Numbered from the stretch's first letter, positions 13,886-31,603 are shown. The stretch is 64,000 nucleotides of DNA from Salminus brasiliensis (GCF_030463535.1 NC_132879.1:219414-283413), one strand, 5' to 3'. Numbers and translations: made by a program. Notes: generated from the sequence alone by a model not told the origin.

Positions 13886-16800
13886 CCAGTACTACAGGTT
13901 TGTCAGTTTGCCAGTGTCCTCTCTGGAAGGCACTGACCGCCTGTTCCTGGATCAGCTGTCCATCTAAGTACGGCCCCCAGCTCTCAAACACTTCCAGGAA
14001 CCGGAATGGGTTCACCAGCTTAGAACCTCGAGTACACGGATTATAAACATAAACAAACAAACAAACAAACAACACAATCAACACAACAACTGATGAATAA
14101 ACAAACAGTCGTACTGCACTGAGTCTGAGCCGTGAGGACCACCTCAGCACTGAGAGCCTGGAGACATGGGAGATCCTGCATAGAGCAGTTCGTCATCTTA
14201 GCAAAGCTCCTTCCCAACTTCAGAGACTCCCGCCTGAGAACCACAGAGAGCAAAACCATCCACCAATGAGAGACTGTAGCTCCGCCTCCTCAGTGTATAT
14301 CACAATACCTACATTTAGAGCGTTATTAATATTCACCCTAATGAGAGACTGTAGCTCCGCCTCCTCAGTGTATATCACAATACCTACATTTAGAGTTATT
14401 AATATTCACCCTAATGAGAGACTGTAGCTCCTCCTCCTCAGTGTATATCACAATACCTACATTTAGAGCGTTATTAATATTCACCCTAATGAGAGACTGT
14501 AGCTCCGCCTCCTCAGTGTATATCACAATACCTACATTTAGAGCGTTATTAATATTCACCCTAATGAGAGACTGTAGCTCCGCCTCCTCAGTGTATATCA
14601 CAATACCTACATTTAGAGTTATTAATATTCACCCTAATGAGAGACTGTAGCTCCTCCTCCTCAGTGTATATCACAATACCTACATTTAGAGCGTTATTAA
14701 TATTCACCCTAATGAGAGACTGTAGCTCCGCCTCCTCAGTGTATATCACAATACCTACATTTAGAGCGTTATTAATATTCACCCTAATGAGAGACTGTAG
14801 CTCCGCCTCCTCAGTGTATATCACAATACCTACATTTAGAGTTATTAATATTCACCCTAATGAGAGACTGTAGCTCCTCCTCCTCAGTGTATATCACAAT
14901 ACCTACATTTAGAGCGTTATTAATATTCACCCTAATGAGAGACTGTAGCTCCTCCTCCTCAGTGTATATCACAATACCTACATTTAGAGCGTTATTAATA
15001 TTCACCCTAATGAGAGACTGTAGCTCCGCCTCCTCAGTGTATATCACAATACCTACATTTAGAGCGTTATTAATATTCACCCTAATGAGAGACTGTAGCT
15101 CCTCCTCCTCAGTGTATATCACAATACCTACATTTAGAGCGTTATTAATATATATTCACCCTAATGAGAGACTGTAGCTCCTCCTCCTCAGTGTATATCA
15201 CAATACCTACATTTAGAGCGTTATTAATATTCACCCTAATGAGAGACTGTAGCTCCTCCTCCTCAGTGTATATCACAATACCTACATTTAGAGCGTTATT
15301 AATATTCACCCTAATGAGAGACTGTAGCTCCGCCTCCTCAGTGTATATCACAATACCTACATTTAGAGTTATTAATATTCACCCTAATGAGAGACTGTAG
15401 CTCCTCCTCCTCAGTGTATATCACAATACCTACATTTAGAGTGTTATTAATATTCACCCTAATGAGAGACTGTAGCTCCTCCTCCTCAGTGTATATCACA
15501 ATACCTACATTGAGAGTTATTAATATTCACCCTAATGAGAGACTGTAGCTCCTCCTCCTCAGTGTATATCACAATACCTACATTTAGAGCGTTATTAATA
15601 TTCACCCTAATGAGAGACTGTAGCTCCTCCTCCTCAGTGTATATCACAATACCTACATGTAGAGCGTTATTAATATTCACCCTAATGAGAGACTGTAGCT
15701 CCTCCTCCTCAGTGTATATCACAGTACCTACATTTAGAGCGTTATTAATATTCACCCTAATGAGAGACTGTAGCTCCTCCCCCTCAGTGTATATCACAAT
15801 ACCTACATTTAGAGTTATTAATATTCACCCTAATGAGAGACTGTAGCTCCTCCTCCTCAGGGTATATCACAATACCTACATGTAGAGCGTTATTAATATT
15901 CACCCTAATGAGAGACTGTAGCTCCTCCTCCTCAGTGTATATCATAATACCTACATTTAGAGCGTTATTAATATTCACCCTAATGAGAGACTGTAGCTCC
16001 TCCTCCTCAGTGTATATCACAATACCTACATTTAGAGTTATTAATATTCACCCTAATGAGAGACTGTAGCTCCTCCTCCTCAGGGTATATCACAATACCT
16101 ACATTTAGAGCGTTATTAATATTCACCCTAATGAGAGACTGTAGCTCCTCCTCCTCAGTGTATATCACAATACCTACATTTAGAGCGTTATTAATATTCA
16201 CCCTAATGAGAGACTGTAGCTCCTCCTCCTCAGTGTATATCACAATACCTACATTTAGAGCCTTATTAATATTCACCCTAATGAGAGACTGTAGCTCCTC
16301 CTCCTCAGTGTATATCACAATACCTACATTTAGAGCGTTATTAATATTCACCCTAATGAGAGACTGTAGCTCCTCCTCCTCAGTGTATATCACAATACCT
16401 ACATTTAGAGCCTTATTAATATTCACCCTAATGAGAGACTGTAGCTCCTCCTCCTCAGTGTATATCACAATACCTACATTTAGAGTTATTAATATTCACC
16501 CTAATGAGAGACTGTAGCTCCTCCTCCTCAGTGTATATCACAATACCTACATTTAGAGCGTTATTAATATTCACCCTAATGAGAGACTGTAGCTCCTCCT
16601 CCTCAGTGTATATCACAATACCTACATTTAGAGCGTTATTAATATTCACCCTAATGAGAGACTGTAGCTCCTCCTCCTCAGTGTATATCACAATACCTAC
16701 ATTTAGAGCGTTATTAATATATATTCACCCTAATGAGAGACTGTAGCTCCGCCTCCTCAGTGTATATCACAATACCTACATTTAGAGCGTTATTAATATT

Positions 16801-19800
16801 CACCCTAATGAGAGACTGTAGCTCCTCCTCCTCAGTGTATATCACAATACCTACATTTAGAGCGTTATTAATATATATTCACCCTAATGAGAGACTGTAG
16901 CTCCGCCTCCTCAGTGTATATCACAATACCTACATTTAGAGAGTTATTAATATTCACCCTAATGAGAGACTGTTGCTCCTCCTCCTCAGTGTATATCACA
17001 ATACCTACATTTAGAGCGTTATTAATATTCACCCTAATGAGAGACTGTAGCTCCTCCTCCTCAGTGTATATCACAATACCTACATTTAGAGCGTTATTAA
17101 TATTCACCCTAATGAGAGACTGTAGCTCCTCCTCCTCAGTGTATATCACAATACCTACATTTAGAGCGTTATTAATATTCACCCTAATGAGAGACTGTAG
17201 CTCCTCCTCCTCAGTGTATATCACAGTACCTACATTTAGAGCGTTATTAATATTCACCCTAATGAGAGACTGTAGCTCCTCCTCCTCAGTGTATATCACA
17301 GTACCTACATTTAGAGCGTTATTAATATTCACCCTAATGAGAGACTTTAGCTCCTCCTCCTCAGTGTATATCACAATACCTACATTTAGAGCGTTATTAA
17401 TATTCACCCTAATGAGAGACTGTAGCTCCTCCTCCTCAGTGTATATCACAGTACCTACATTTAGAGTTATTAATATTCACCCTAATGAGGGACTGTAGCT
17501 CCTCCTCCTCAGTGTATATCACAATACCTACATTTAGAGCGTTATTAATATTCACCCTAATGAGAGACTGTAGCTCCTCCTCCTCAGTGTATATCACAAT
17601 ACCTACATTTAGAGTTATTAATATTCACCCTAATGAGAGACTGTAGCTCCTCCTCCTCAGTGTATATGACAATACCTACATTTAGAGCGTTATTAATATT
17701 CACCCTAATGAGAGACTGTAGCTCCTCCTCCTCAGTGTATATCACAATACCTACATTTAGAGCGTTATTAATATTCACCCTAATGAGAGACTGTAGCTCC
17801 TCCTCCTCAGTGTATATCACAATACCTACATTTAGAGCCTTATTAATATTCACCCTAATGAGAGACTGTAGCTCCTCCTCCTCAGTGTATATCACAATAC
17901 CTACATTTAGAGCGTTATTAATATTCACCCTAATGAGAGACTGTAGCTCCTCCTCCTCAGTGTATATCACAATACCTACATTTAGAGCCTTATTAATATT
18001 CACCCTAATGAGAGACTGTAGCTCCTCCTCCTCAGTGTATATCACAATACCTACATTTAGAGTTATTAATATTCACCCTAATGAGAGACTGTAGCTCCTC
18101 CTCCTCAGTGTATATCACAATACCTACATTTAGAGCGTTATTAATATTCACCCTAATGAGAGACTGTAGCTCCTCCTCCTCAGTGTATATCACAATACCT
18201 ACATTTAGAGCGTTATTAATATTCACCCTAATGAGAGACTGTAGCTCCTCCTCCTCAGTGTATATCACAATACCTACATTTAGAGCGTTATTAATATATA
18301 TTCACCCTAATGAGAGACTGTAGCTCCGCCTCCTCAGTGTATATCACAATACCTACATTTAGAGCGTTATTAATATTCACCCTAATGAGAGACTGTAGCT
18401 CCTCCTCCTCAGTGTATATCACAATACCTACATTTAGAGCGTTATTAATATATATTCACCCTAATGAGAGACTGTAGCTCCGCCTCCTCAGTGTATATCA
18501 CAATACCTACATTTAGAGAGTTATTAATATTCACCCTAATGAGAGACTGTTGCTCCTCCTCCTCAGTGTATATCACAATACCTACATTTAGAGCGTTATT
18601 AATATTCACCCTAATGAGAGACTGTAGCTCCTCCTCCTCAGTGTATATCACAATACCTACATTTAGAGCGTTATTAATATTCACCCTAATGAGAGACTGT
18701 AGCTCCTCCTCCTCAGTGTATATCACAATACCTACATTTAGAGCGTTATTAATATTCACCCTAATGAGAGACTGTAGCTCCTCCTCCTCAGTGTATATCA
18801 CAGTACCTACATTTAGAGCGTTATTAATATTCACCCTAATGAGAGACTGTAGCTCCTCCTCCTCAGTGTATATCACAGTACCTACATTTAGAGCGTTATT
18901 AATATTCACCCTAATGAGAGACTTTAGCTCCTCCTCCTCAGTGTATATCACAATACCTACATTTAGAGCGTTATTAATATTCACCCTAATGAGAGACTGT
19001 AGCTCCTCCTCCTCAGTGTATATCACAGTACCTACATTTAGAGTTATTAATATTCACCCTAATGAGGGACTGTAGCTCCTCCTCCTCAGTGTATATCACA
19101 ATACCTACATTTAGAGCGTTATTAATATTCACACTAATGAGAGACTGTAGCTCCTCCTCCTCAGTGTATATCACAGTACCTACATTTAGAGTTATTAATA
19201 TTCACCCTAATGAGGGACTGTAGCTCCTCCTCCTCAGTGTATATCACAATACCTACATTTAGAGCGTTATTAATATTCACCCTAATGAGAGACTGTAGCT
19301 CCGCCTCCTCAGTGTATATCACAATACCTACATTTAGAGCGTTATTAATATTCACCCTAATGAGAGACTGTAGCTCCTCCTCCTCAGTGTATATCACAAT
19401 ACCTACATTTAGAGCGTTATTAATATTCACCCTAATGAGAGACTGTATCTCCGCCTCCTCAGTGTATATCACAATACCTACATTTAGAGCGTTATTAATA
19501 TTCACCCTAATGAGAGACTGTAGCTCCTCCTCCTCAGTGTATATCACAATACCTACATTTAGAGCGTTATTAATATTCACCCTAATGAGAGACTGTAGCT
19601 CCGCCTCCTCAGTGTATATCACAATACCTACATTTAGAGTTATTAATATTCACCCTAATGAGAGACTGTAGCTCCGCCTCCTCAGTGTATATCACAATAC
19701 CTACATTTAGAGCGTTATTAATATTCACCCTAATGAGAGACTGTAGCTCCTCCTCCTCAGTGTATATCACAATACCTACATTTAGAGCGTTATTAATATT

Positions 19801-20606
19801 CACCCTAATGAGAGACTGTAGCTCCTCCTCCTCAGTGTATATCACAATACCTACATTTAGAGCGTTATTAATATTCACCCTAATGAGAGACTGTAGCTCC
19901 TCCTCCTCAGTGTATATCACAATACCTACATTTAGAGCCTTATCAATATTCACCCTAATGACAGACTGTAGCTCCGCCTCCTCAGTGTATATCACAATAC
20001 CTACATTTAGAGCGCTATTAATATTCACCCTAATGAGAGACTGTAGCTCCTCCTCCTCAGTGTATATCACAATACCTACATTTAGAGCGTTATTAATATT
20101 CACCCTAATGAGAGACTGTAGCTCCTCCTCCTCAGTGTATATCACAATACCTACATTTAGAGCGTTATTAATATTCACCCTAATGAGAGACTGTAGCTCC
20201 GCCTCCTCAGTGTATATCACAATACCTACATTTAGAGCGTTATTAATATTCACCCTAATGAGAGACTGTAGCTCCTCCTCCTCAGTGTATATCACAATAC
20301 CTACATTTAGAGCGCTATTAATATTCACCCTAATGAGAGACTGTAGCTCCTCCTCCTCAGTGTATATCACAGTACCTACATTTAGAGCGTTATTAATATT
20401 CACCCTAATGAGAGACTGTAGCTCCGCCTCCTCAGTGTATATCACAGTACCTACATTTAGAGGTGTGATTATACCGTGTTTTCAGTGGAACAGAGAAGGG
20501 GAGGCTCTGGATGATCGCCTGACTGAAGAGGGGTTTGCTGCTCTGGATCATCAGATGTAGACTGACGGACTGAGCTCCTGCACTTTCACCAAATATCGTC
20601 ACCTAG

Positions 20607-20645
<39 letters not shown>

Positions 20646-20691
20646 CTAATTAATTCATTGGACTATGCGGGTGTACGCTGGTCAGTGCAGG

Positions 20692-20734
<43 letters not shown>

Positions 20735-20952
20735 CTTGCTGGGATCTCCCCCGAACACTGCAATGTTCTGCTGGACCCACAGCAGAGCGGCCTGCTGGTC
20801 CAATATCCCATAATTTCCTACTGATGCTAATCGGGGGTCTTTCCCTGACACCAGGAATCCGAACGCCCCTACAGAGAGAGAGAGAGAGAGAGGCAAGTCT
20901 ACACCACAGACCCCTGAAAACTAAAGAAGCATCAGTGTGTGTGTGTGTGTGT

Positions 20953-21023
<71 letters not shown>

Positions 21024-21238
21024 GGGGGAGGGGGTGTACCCAGTCTGTAGGCCACGCTAACCACCACAGTGTGTGTGAAGTTGCTGATGAGCCGTGAGTC
21101 GTACAGCGGTTTGGAGGCGGAGCCTGCGATGAAGTCTCCACCGTGGATCCACACCATTACCGGCAGCTTCAGCAGGGGGGCGCTAAAGTTCACACTCAGA
21201 GGAGCAAACACATTCAGGTACAGACAGTCCTCGCTCAC

Positions 21239-21281
<43 letters not shown>

Positions 21282-21718
21282 AGGTTACAGTGGCGTTTTT
21301 TTCCCCCCTGCATTTTAGCCGTCTGATCTCTCACCGTTTTCGGACACTCGTCTGTGATTGGTCCGAAGCAGCGCTGCATGCAGGCCGGTCCGGGGGCCGT
21401 GGCATCTCGCTCTCCTCTCCAGGGCGTGACCGGTCGGGGGGGTCTCCAGCGGTCCGCCCCCACGGGCGGGTCAGCGAAAGGAATTCTGTAGAATATATGG
21501 GCGGAGTCAGCGGTCAGTCCTCTGACGATTCCATCTTTGGTGAGAACTCTCGGCCCGGTGGTCCGGGGGTCTCCCAGTGGCCGACCTCGGACCAGAACTC
21601 CGGCAGTGACCCTGCGGATCACAGCGGCTACGCTGATCTGCTCTTCGGCGCTAGAGACGGTCCTGACCCACACACAAACCGTCACACACACGGCCAACAC
21701 ACTCCTAAACACCCCCAT
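11323..21718 (-). CDS. Secreted carboxylesterase/cholinesterase-like hydrolase (8 exons)
   Basis: This is a predicted serine hydrolase of the carboxylesterase type-B (alpha/beta hydrolase) family that would cleave esters outside the cell or in the secretory path; the substrate is unknown. Coding exons on the minus strand are 21718-21335, 21238-21040, 20868-20735, 20602-20475, 14233-14115, 14026-13886, 13769-13597 and 11775-11323, giving 576 residues, normal for the family. All phases agree. A hydrophobic leader covers residues 1-22. The oxyanion-hole motif HGGDF is at 160-164, the nucleophile Ser246 lies in GESAG, Glu374 lies in SAEG, and His478 lies in CHGAELPF, so the triad is intact with cholinesterase-like spacing. 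The chosen Met precedes the leader. Intron 3 uses a GC donor. Intron 4 is a 6.2-kb minisatellite. The closest relatives I recall are crystal-protein or cAMP-regulated D2-like esterases; that subfamily placement is uncertain. Confidence 0.9.
11860..12150. repeat. 29-bp minisatellite in esterase intron 7
   Basis: Units built around CAGTTTAGCCCCACCCATTC, alternating with AACTCCACCCATTCAGC, repeat about ten times. It lies within the 1821-bp last intron of the esterase. A (GT)n run follows near 12254-12283. Confidence 0.85.
12640..13212. repeat. 13-14-bp minisatellite (CATCCTAAAGACTC type)
   Basis: Short units CATCCTAAAGAC, CATCCCAAAGCC and CATCCTAGACTC are arranged in recurring higher-order blocks. 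The array is in esterase intron 7 and has no coding potential. Confidence 0.9.
13255..13492. mobile_element. Possible MITE with GGTTCTT-type inverted ends
   Basis: The left end contains AAAGGGTTCTTCACC and the right end contains AAAGAACCCTTAAAGAACC, which are roughly inverted. Repeated GGTTCT and AGAACC phrases lie between. This resembles short non-autonomous elements common in fish, but I see no clear target-site duplication. Confidence 0.45.
13770..13885 (-). other. Esterase intron 6 with complementary AC and GT tracts
   Basis: In the transcript, this 116-nt intron starts GTAACACACAC and ends in a GU run directly before the AG. The two tracts, each about 20 or more nucleotides, are complementary and could fold into a stem that brings the two splice sites together. 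Confidence 0.75.
14261..20462. repeat. 75-bp minisatellite filling esterase intron 4 (about 83 copies)
   Basis: The unit runs AGAGCGTTATTAATATTCAC, CCTAATGAGAGACTGTAG, CTCCTCCTCCTC, AGTGTATATCACAATACC, TACATTT. A 73-bp variant lacks CG after AGAG, and a 79-bp variant carries an extra ATAT. Segments are duplicated: 16056 onward repeats from 17633 (offset 1577 bp) with the same private variants, and a 223-bp trimer repeats at 14414, 14637 and 14860. The array starts about 12 nt inside the donor end and about 27 nt inside the acceptor end of the intron. Both strands are open for many copies because 75 is a multiple of three. Confidence 0.97.
20603..20734 (-). other. Esterase intron 3: GC donor, AC and GT tracts at its ends
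   Basis: This intron is 132 nt long. The exon 3 end reads AGCAAG, followed by GCAAACACAC, and no GT lies nearby that would keep the reading frame. The acceptor is TTCTAG before GTGACGATATTT. In the transcript a CA run follows the donor and a UG run precedes the acceptor, so they can pair. Confidence 0.75.
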
Positions 21719-21882
21719 CTTCACCACAGGGTCAAAGGTCAGCAGAGTCCCGGAGAAGCGCAGCTTTGGGCTCGGCTGGTTCACTGTGTGCTAACGGTAC
21801 CGCTAGCGCCTCCAGCTCTCTGGCTGTGGGCTGGGTTAGCATCAGCGCTCGTGATCACAGTTACAGACAGGGGGGCATGCCA

Positions 21883-21938
<56 letters not shown>

Positions 21939-22194
21939 TAAGAGCACATGCCTGTCCTTCAGCTCACAGGCTAAAGCAGACTCCCGTGACCGTCCTGAAA
22001 CTCTAGATAGAATATTATAATATTCAGATATTACCGTAAATGCTTTCTAAATAGAATAAATGATGATTATAATCATATATATGTAAATGCGTTATTACTC
22101 CAAATTATTGATCTCATTTAAATATTAAAAGAATAAAAGTGCAGTATTTAAAGATGAATCCTCTGAGATATGAATGGACATGTCCTGCTCCGGA

Positions 22195-22236
<42 letters not shown>

Positions 22237-22384
22237 TAATATTAATAAATAAATAATTAAATATTGATCAGCTGCAGGTGCAGCTGCGGCCGCTGGGCTG
22301 AAGGGGGCGCTGCTGGGTCTCACAGCGCTGTGGAGCAAAGCGGCGCTGGCGGAAGAAGAAGGAGAAGAAGAAGGAGCAGCGGCG
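21719..22384. promoter_or_regulatory. Divergent intergenic region between esterase and krr1
   Basis: The two start codons face away from each other across 666 bp. The region holds a (GT)n run (about 21890-21933), an AT-rich middle, a (GA)n run (about 22198-22234) and a CpG-rich end beside krr1. GGCGGAAG near 22346 is an ETS-like motif. ATGGCGGC at the krr1 start codon matches the YY1 core often found at housekeeping promoters. No TATA box is obvious. Bidirectional use is inference. Confidence 0.5.
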
Positions 22385-28193
<5,809 letters not shown>

Positions 28194-28344
28194 GGTTCCC
28201 TGCAGGGTGGACTGTAGCGAGTTCTGTAGCTGGAGAAGAACCAGCTGGAATGATGCCAAAGGTGGCGAGTCCAGGTCTGAGCTGCAGCAGCGCCGCCCGG
28301 ACCTGGAGTCCCGACCACCTCTCTGTTTTGTACATTATTGATGG

Positions 28345-28418
28345 ACGCGTGTGTGTGCGCGCGCGTGTGCGCGCGCGTGTGTGCGCGCGTGTGTGTGCGC
28401 GTGTGTGTGTGTGTGCGT

Positions 28419-28451
<33 letters not shown>
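28345..28451. repeat. Alternating GT/GC tract in krr1 3' region
   Basis: This is about 107 bp of nearly perfect purine-pyrimidine alternation, GC-rich at the start (GTGCGCGCGCGTGTGCGCGC) and GT-only later. It begins about 150 bp after the krr1 stop codon, inside the probable 3' untranslated region. Confidence 0.9.
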
Positions 28452-28454
<3 letters not shown>

Positions 28455-28644
28455 TTTTTAGTTACTCTCTCTCCTCCTTCCTGCAAAGTGTGTATACAGG
28501 CGAGCACTCTGTACTGTTCAGATGTTGGTGCAGGTGGTGTTCTTCTGCAGTGGTGGAGATTAAAGATGGAGCAGTCTGTGATTGTTGACGTGTTGCTTCT
28601 TTTGGGTTCCTCTGCCCCGCCCATTTCAGCCTATATCAATTTGG

Positions 28645-28800
28645 CCCCCTGCCCGTTTCAGCCTCCAGCGGCCTGGGCCACCGCCCGTTTCAGCCTCCAG
28701 CGGCCTGGGCCACCGCCCGTTTCAGCCTCCAGCGGCCTGGGCCACCGCCCGTTTCAGCCTCCAGCGGCCTGGGCCACCGCCCGTTTCCGCCTCCAGCGGT
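28645..28800. repeat. 32-bp minisatellite in krr1 3' region (5 copies)
   Basis: The units read CGTTTCAGCCTCCAGCGGCC followed by TGGGCCACCGCC. Copies are nearly identical and GC-rich. The position suggests it is transcribed in the 3' untranslated region. Confidence 0.9.
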
Positions 28801-29106
28801 CTGGTCAGGAGAAGCAGTGTCTTGCTGTTGCTCATTTGTTGCCATGGTTTCAGTGACCTCTTTGCTCTGTTCTCATTGGTTATCGGGACGCCGGTGCGCA
28901 GCAGCTGTTCGCTTCCGTTAGGGGCGTCAGAAAATCTTCACATATGGACGTAGAGTTCTGTGTTGATGAACAGTTCGGGGGTGAAGACTGGTGTTTCAGC
29001 CTCCACTGCTAGGTGGCAGTGTTGTACCCAGTCTTCAGATCCCACTCTTCTGATTGGACAAGCAGATGATGGTGGTTCTGTACGACCACAGTTTTCCTAA
29101 TGTTGA

Positions 29107-29112
29107 AATAAA
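29107..29112 (+). promoter_or_regulatory. Candidate krr1 poly(A) signal AATAAA
   Basis: A canonical hexamer lies about 910 bp after the krr1 stop codon and is followed within 30-40 bp by a GT/T-rich stretch (GGTCTTGTTTCC). An earlier, variant signal cannot be excluded. Confidence 0.5.
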
Positions 29113-29569
29113 CGGTTGGTGAATATGGTCTTGTTTCCAGTGTTTTGATGGATCAGAACTTCACCAGGTTCTCCTCTCAGGTGATGTTCTAGACACGGGG
29201 ACTTGGTGTTCAGTGCTGGTTTAGAACCGAGGAAATGAGCCTGGTTCTCCTGCTCCTGAAACAGAACGTTCCACCATAGTTCAGTTTCTAACCAGCTGTA
29301 ATCGGTTCTTCACGTAAAGACCATTACAGTCTCCATGGAGACGGTGGTTTTAGCTCAGCTGGGTTTCTATAGAAATTGCCAGGTGAGCGGAACCGTGATG
29401 AAAGAACCGTTTGGATGTTTTGTCGGTTCTTTGCCTGGTTAAACGGGTTCTCTGCGCTGGTGGAACTGATGGTGTAGGTGGTTCTGTATAGGCACTGTAG
29501 AAATAGTTACACACTGGAGGATATCATTCTATTGTTATAAGAACTCTTCCAGACCTTTAAGTCTTTATA

Positions 29570-30060
29570 ACTCATTTATAACTTAGAAATGTTATGAGCG
29601 TTAGGAATGGTTTATAACAGCATTTTAAAATCATCATAACTCATTAATAACTATTAAACTTTGACTTATTAATGTTTTCAACTCAGTTATTAACAAATAT
29701 CTCATTTATAGCTTTTATGAACAGCTCATTATATTACTCTGTTATTGATGGTATTATAAGTTATTACAAATCATTTTAACTCAACTGTTATAAACATTAT
29801 TCCTCATAACTGTTAAACATAACTCCTTTAGAACGGTTACAAATGTTATTATAACTAACAACTTATACTTTATACTGTATACTGTTATAATTGTTACTAA
29901 TGTTACTATAATTCATTAATAACTGTTATTGTAACTAACTTAGAAATGTTACAACTCATTAATAACTGGTATTACTGGTGTAACTCTTTTATAACTGTTA
30001 TTAATGTTACTATAACGCATTTATAACTGTCTGTAGGGCTGTTATAACTCAAGTTAAATG
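29570..30060. repeat. Degenerate AT-rich repeat between krr1 and glipr1
   Basis: The phrases TAACTCATTTATAAC and TGTTATTAATGTTAC recur irregularly. The part 29685-29765 is the inverted counterpart of 25018-25150. The stretch 29113-29570 before it is unique, with no gene seen. Confidence 0.7.
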
Positions 30061-30349
30061 TGTCTAGCCCTGTGGTTTGATCACTCAGAGCTCTGAGGTT
30101 CTGCTCGCTGTTCTGCTGTAAGAGGAAACTGAACCACAGTGGAGGCTCTCGGTGTCGAGGCTGATTCTGCTGAAGCCCGTGGAGAGGAGGTGACCGTAGT
30201 TACTGTCCCTACTGGCTGAAGGTACAGTAATAAATAGCGCAGGGTTTATATTTCTATACCCAGCAGCTCAGAGATGCTCATACACTCGTTTAGAGCCGGT
30301 ATTCAGAACCCCTTCAGAACATGTTATTATATATATATATATGACCGAT

Positions 30350-30722
30350 CTCTGCTGTAGACTGGAGCTGGGGTCTGATCTCTGCTGTAGGCTGGAGCTG
30401 GGCTGGGGTCTGATATCTGCTGCAGGCTGGAGCTGGGCTGGGCTCTGATCTCTGCTGTAGGCTGGAGCTGGGCTCTGATCTCTGCTGTAAGCTGGGGCTG
30501 GGGTCTGATCTCTGCCGTAGGCTGGGGCTGGGGTCTGATCTCTGCCGTAGGCTGGAGCCGGGGTCTGATCTCTGCTGCAGGCTGGGGCTGAGGTCTGATC
30601 TCTGCTGTAGGCTGGAGCTGGGGTCTGATCTCTGCTGTAGGCTGGAGCTGGGTTGGGGTCTGATCTCTGCTGTAGGCTGGAGCTGGGGTCTGATCTCTGC
30701 TGTAGGCTGGAGCTGGGGTTTA
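30350..30722. repeat. 30-bp minisatellite (about 12 copies)
   Basis: Units of GCTGGAGCTGGGGTCTGATC followed by TCTGCTGTAG repeat with insertions of GGGCT. A long antisense frame across it is a repeat artefact. The flanks 30061-30349 and 30723-31255 hold no recognised gene. Confidence 0.9.
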
Positions 30723-31255
30723 GGCTCTGCAGTCGGACAGGACTGCTCAGTAATGCAACAGGAAACAGGAAATGGTGAAATTAGAAACACTGGGGTCAGC
30801 GTGCCTGTAGACCGTGGTGCTGAGGGAGGGGCTGAGCGGCCTGAACTGAGGCCTGAGCTCCGGTGGTTCAGGTTCTCCACTGCAGAACGCAGCACTTCTG
30901 TGGAACGTGGAGCTGGGGGTGGGGGGGGGATTTAGGCTATTAAGGCTGGTTCCTGGTTTTGCTAAATGAGAACATCCCAAGCATCTGGGTCAGAACACGT
31001 TCAAGCGGGGGGGGGTCCAAACTTTTGACTGGTTCTGTAGCCGGACTTTCACACGAACAGTACACTTACTCCCACTGTCACAACTCACCATCTGCTCTCA
31101 CACCGGCCTCAGCTCCCCCTTATCTCCCTCCTTCTGTCCAGTTCTTCTGCCTCTGCTCTCTGTTCTGCTCCCGGAGTCGAGCAGAGGAGGGTGGGTTCCG
31201 GGTTCCGGGTTCCTCTCAGACCCCAGTGAGTGTAGAAGCAGAAGTGTTGCTGTGA

Positions 31256-31308
<53 letters not shown>

Positions 31309-31498
31309 GTACTGCTACAGTTCACACTGACCTCAACACTAACACTGCAACCCTCCCACTACACACACACACACACACACACCACCCCACTTCTCTCTCT
31401 CACACACACACACACCACCCCACTTCTCTCTCTCACACACACACACACACACCACCCCACTTCTCTCTCTCACACACACACACACACACCACCCCACT

Positions 31499-31532
<34 letters not shown>

Positions 31533-31566
31533 ACCACCCCACTTCTCTCTCTCACACACACACACG
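31256..31566. repeat. (CA)n compound array with CACCCCACTTCTCTCTCT blocks
   Basis: A pure CA run is followed by five blocks in which CA runs alternate with CCACCCCACTTCTCTCTCTC. It lies between the glipr1 3' end and the krr1 3' end. Confidence 0.92.
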
Positions 31567-31603
31567 GGAGTGTAGATGTTGTCTGGTTGAAGGTTTGATT
31601 CCC

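Noticed and set aside
30314-30895. Gln/Pro/Ser-rich minus-strand open frame
   Set aside because: It is created by the 30-bp minisatellite and has no recognisable start region or domain.
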